64,000 nt of DNA, from contig NZ_JAUDRH010000006.1 in NCBI RefSeq assembly GCF_030381805.1, positions 395,263-459,262 on the forward strand. Direction: 5' to 3'. Under the pieces are notes generated by a model that saw only the letters and a list, made by a program, of their open reading frames with translations, was not told the origin of the DNA and made no database searches. The DNA is from Chlorogloeopsis sp. ULAP01. GTDB lineage: Bacteria > Cyanobacteriota > Cyanobacteriia > Cyanobacteriales > Nostocaceae. Below, piece after piece: positions 61,715-64,000 of the stretch. A program made the translations under genes and the position numbers. How positions within the stretch are numbered: position 1 is the stretch's first letter; each line of letters opens with the position of its first letter.

Positions 61715-63094
61715 ATGACTACTCTTCATTCAGACGCACTTGTATTTTTTGGGGCGACAGGCGATCTTGCCTACAAGAAAATTTTTCCCAGCCTTCAGGC
61801 AATGGTACGGCGTGGTAACCTTAATGTTCCGGTGATTGGGGTTGCCGGGCGATCTTGGACGACAGATCAACTCAGGGAACGAGCGCGTGATAGCCTAGAA
61901 CATCATGGTGGTGTAAATCAAGCAGCATTTGAGAAACTTTCTTCACTGCTCCAGTACGTTTCTGGTGACTACAACAAACCAGAAACTTACGAAAAATTAC
62001 GTCAAGCCCTTGGTGATGCCACTTGTCCCCTCTACTACCTAGCGATTCCGCCCAGCCTGTTTGCACAAGTAGTTGAAGGATTGGGTAAGTCAGGTTGTGC
62101 TAAAAATGCCCGCGTGGTAATTGAAAAACCATTTGGACGAGATTTGGAATCAGCACGCGAGTTAAACCAAATTCTCGGATCGGTTTTTCCCGAATCATCC
62201 ATCTATCGAATCGATCACTATCTCGGCAAAGAACCACTGCTGAACTTGCTTTATTTTCGATTTGCGAACTCCTTTCTAGAACCTATCTGGAATCGCAACT
62301 ACGTCGAAAGTGTGCAGATTGTCATGGCAGAGAACTTTGGCATTCAAGGACGAGGAAAGTTCTATGATGAGACAGGCGCAATTCGAGATGTGGTGCAAAA
62401 CCATATGCTGCAAGTGCTAGCTTCAGTTTGCATGGATGCCCCCGCCAGTACGGCTCCTGATGCGATCCGAGATGAAAAAGTGCGGATTCTCAAAGCATTG
62501 CGATCGCTTGAACCCAATGACATAATTCGCGGACAATTTCAGGGTTATCGCTATGAGGAGAGTGTAACTACTGATTCCCAAGTAGAAACCTTTGCTGCCG
62601 TTCGTTTATTTATCGATACCTGGCGATGGTCAGGAGTTCCCATTTATATTAGAGCCGGGAAGAAATTGCCTGTCAAGACTACTGAGGTGATGGTTAAGCT
62701 CAAGTGTCCACCTCTAGATGTGTTCAAGGAGGGAGGAAAAGAAAACACCAATTATGTTCGTTTTCTATTAGATCCAGAGGTAATCGTGGGATTGGGCGCT
62801 CGCACTAAAATCCCAGGAGAAGCCATGATTGGATCTGCGGTGGAACTGTTGGCGTTTTATGGAGGTGGCGACGAGATGGAACCTTATGAACGTCTATTGG
62901 GCGATGCGATGCGGGGCGATCCGACGTTGTTTGTCAGAGAGGATACCGTAGAAGAGGAATGGCGAATAGTTCAGCCAATTCTCGATAACGTTACACCCGT
63001 TTATGAGTACGAGCCGAATACCTGGGGGCCACCAGAAGCAGATAAACTATTGTTAACAGGCGATCGCTGGTACAATCCATTGCCGAGGGAGTAG
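61715..63094 (+). CDS. zwf: glucose-6-phosphate 1-dehydrogenase
   Basis: First enzyme of the oxidative pentose phosphate pathway. The NADP loop FFGATGDLAYKKIFPSL and the catalytic block SIYRIDHYLGKEPLLNLLYF are clear, plus IYIRAGKKLPVKTTEV near the C-terminal half. At 459 residues it is shorter than the usual cyanobacterial 500-510, and opcA, fbp and tal are not adjacent, so it may be a second zwf. The ATG at 61715 is preferred over a GTG at 61712 (AAGAGG at 61703-61708). Confidence 0.93.
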   Translation: MTTLHSDALVFFGATGDLAYKKIFPSLQAMVRRGNLNVPVIGVAGRSWTTDQLRERARDSLEHHGGVNQAAFEKLSSLLQYVSGDYNKPETYEKLRQALGDATCPLYYLAIPPSLFAQVVEGLGKSGCAKNARVVIEKPFGRDLESARELNQILGSVFPESSIYRIDHYLGKEPLLNLLYFRFANSFLEPIWNRNYVESVQIVMAENFGIQGRGKFYDETGAIRDVVQNHMLQVLASVCMDAPASTAPDAIRDEKVRILKALRSLEPNDIIRGQFQGYRYEESVTTDSQVETFAAVRLFIDTWRWSGVPIYIRAGKKLPVKTTEVMVKLKCPPLDVFKEGGKENTNYVRFLLDPEVIVGLGARTKIPGEAMIGSAVELLAFYGGGDEMEPYERLLGDAMRGDPTLFVREDTVEEEWRIVQPILDNVTPVYEYEPNTWGPPEADKLLLTGDRWYNPLPRE

Positions 63095-63149
63095 TATATT
63101 GGCTGATTTAGGAGCGCGATCGCTGTCATAAATGCGCGATCTACTGAAA

Positions 63150-63235
63150 TGAGAAAGCGATCAACCTTTTTGCTTGCTGAATCTACCGAAATGAGAAAGC
63201 ATTTAAGCATTTTGAGAAAGCGATATGCCTTTTTG
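63150..63235. repeat. 21-nt phased repeat, second array
   Basis: TGAGAAAG at 63150, 63192 and 63213 (intervals 42 and 21) with the same surrounding variants (CTACTGAAA before, GCATTTAAGCATTT after) as the array at 16350-16650. It lies just after zwf. Confidence 0.75.
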
Positions 63236-63509
63236 CTAGTTAGAACTCAACTTCAATTTAAAACTTTACTTAGAACGCAACGAGAATTTAGGATGATGTG
63301 TTGCGCTACGCGACAACACATCCTACAAATGTCTGATTGTAGCTCTTTTTGATCGCATAGCTGTTTCATGCGATCGCTTGGGATTAGTTACCAGTTCAAG
63401 CAACTTCAAATCTAGTAAAACTGGTAATTAGCGGATACCTTAACATCAAACTAAACACCACAACAATCAATGGATGCTTTAGTGGAATAACTAGACACAA
63501 AATTGAGTC

Positions 63510-63656
63510 AGTGACAGCCTGATATTGCTGAACAGGTGCGCCAATACGTAACAGGAAATCATCAATCTGGCAGATCAGGATGCGCTACATATTCTGCGTT
63601 CAAAAATTGTTGAGCAAGAAGTATTGTACTTGTCGGATGAACCCGAAACCTGGTGA
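63510..63656 (+). pseudogene. antitoxin remnant of a MazEF-type module
   Basis: A frame with DIAEQVRQYVT shifts by one base to IINLADQDALHILRSKIVEQ and EVLYLSDEPETW, ending at the TGA at 63654-63656. It overlaps the ATG of the toxin fragment. No clean start is present, so I call it a remnant. Confidence 0.45.
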
Positions 63657-63696
63657 AGTATGGCTTGTTGATCTGGGGTTAGCGGCGGAAATGCGA
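63637..63696 (+). pseudogene. truncated MazF/PemK-type toxin start
   Basis: From the ATG at 63637: MNPKPGEVWLVDLGLAAEMR, the start of a PemK/MazF RNase toxin. After about 20 codons it runs into repeat-rich DNA and the rest of the roughly 110-residue protein is absent. The ATG overlaps the upstream antitoxin remnant's end, as in intact modules. Confidence 0.6.
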
Positions 63697-64000
63697 GCTT
63701 CGGAATTTTTAGCCTGCGTAGGCTGGCTTTGCTTGTATAGCCTCACCCTTTAGGGTGCAGGTGCTGTTGCCTCCTGCCTCTGGGCAGTCGCTACAACGCT
63801 CTTAACCCGACGCCAGGTGACGCCAGGTGCTTCAACGCGCTTAACCCGCGCAACGCACTGGCTCCTTTATGCCGGGGAACCCGTCCACCCTCCGGGTACC
63901 CTGCGGGAACGCCAAGGGCGTACAGCAGTCCCCCAACCCTTACGGGAAGCCTTTCAGGTTCAGGGGTTCGCAATCGTGACGGGAACCGCCAAGACTGCGA
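63697..64000. other. repeat-rich right edge without a supported gene
   Basis: Interspersed short palindromes and repeats fill this stretch, including the exact 36-bp copy at 63774-63809, ACGCCAGGTG duplicates, and a GC-rich tail (CCCTGCGGGAACGCC). The open frame at 63791-63973 follows the repeats and is not supported. Any gene would continue beyond the window. Confidence 0.5.
63774..63809. repeat. 36-bp interspersed repeat, copy 2
   Basis: Exact duplicate of 2308-2343 (begins CTGCCTCTGGGCAGTCGC), same strand, 61 kb away. It lies within the repeat-rich right edge. Confidence 0.75.

Noticed and set aside
61508..61729. Minus-strand 73-codon frame overlapping the zwf start
   Set aside because: Low-quality composition, no ribosome-binding site, and it sits on the zwf promoter region.
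63791..63973. Minus-strand 60-codon frame
   Set aside because: It follows GC-rich repeats at the window edge, with no protein-like features.

Overview
The window comes from a filamentous, probably heterocyst-forming, cyanobacterium. The HIP1 octamer GCGATCGC is scattered through genes and spacers. Cyanobacterial markers include petG, cytM, a valyl-tRNA synthetase with a membrane-anchoring CAAD segment, a multi-GAF bilin photoreceptor kinase, a PatD-like heterocyst-frequency protein and many GGGGATTGGGGA-type short repeats. No tRNA, rRNA, CRISPR array or intact insertion sequence was seen.

Layout. 0-13.8 kb is mostly housekeeping: a PlsC-type acyltransferase cut by the left edge, a stand-alone receiver protein, a TPR/DUF3137-LemA pair, a DUF3370 secreted protein, hisH, rsmD, petG (37 codons, minus strand), cytM and a RuBisCO-like protein that looks like MtnW. 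14.2-18.7 kb is a gene graveyard: remnants of a two-partner-secretion adhesin and a CHAT-domain protein, a frameshifted higBA module, a 21-nt phased repeat, a broken hicB, and a cytochrome P450 start joined by deletion to a DUF928 tail. 18.7-31.8 kb is intact again: recN, an ABC1 kinase, an exported intradiol dioxygenase, valS, a GxxExxY gene between inverted repeats, an AmpG-like transporter with a BadF-type sugar kinase, a LigT-like phosphoesterase and dhaK.

31.8-37.9 kb is the most distinctive block: five minus-strand genes built around a cysteine-free HMA-like module (seven copies in four proteins), a P-type ATPase and a DUF5132 protein. A second DUF5132 gene lies at 54.8 kb beside a START-like protein. 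I see this as a coherent membrane or metal-handling system with no established function known to me.

38-52 kb holds the replication origin: def, a Deg protease, dnaA, an oriC with eight exact DnaA boxes, and dnaN. Convergent with dnaN is a 1,110-residue photoreceptor kinase whose GAF domains read as a Cph2-type knotless phytochrome, a red/green-type cyanobacteriochrome GAF and a DXCF-type GAF. Next come a Get3d-like ATPase, DUF2358, RDD, and the rpmG-rpsR-RNase block. 52-64 kb has a GNAT/dual-ABC operon, patD-like, a bifunctional (p)ppGpp synthetase/hydrolase, an Lgt-like/permease pair, a short zwf without opcA, and a repeat-rich right edge with a truncated MazEF-type module.

Functional links inferred from context: dnaA/dnaN/oriC start replication; the AmpG-like transporter and kinase fit cell-wall sugar recycling; petG and cytM serve electron transport; RelA/SpoT and the photoreceptor kinase couple growth to nutrient and light signals. 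Family names come from recognising motifs by eye; no database search was run.
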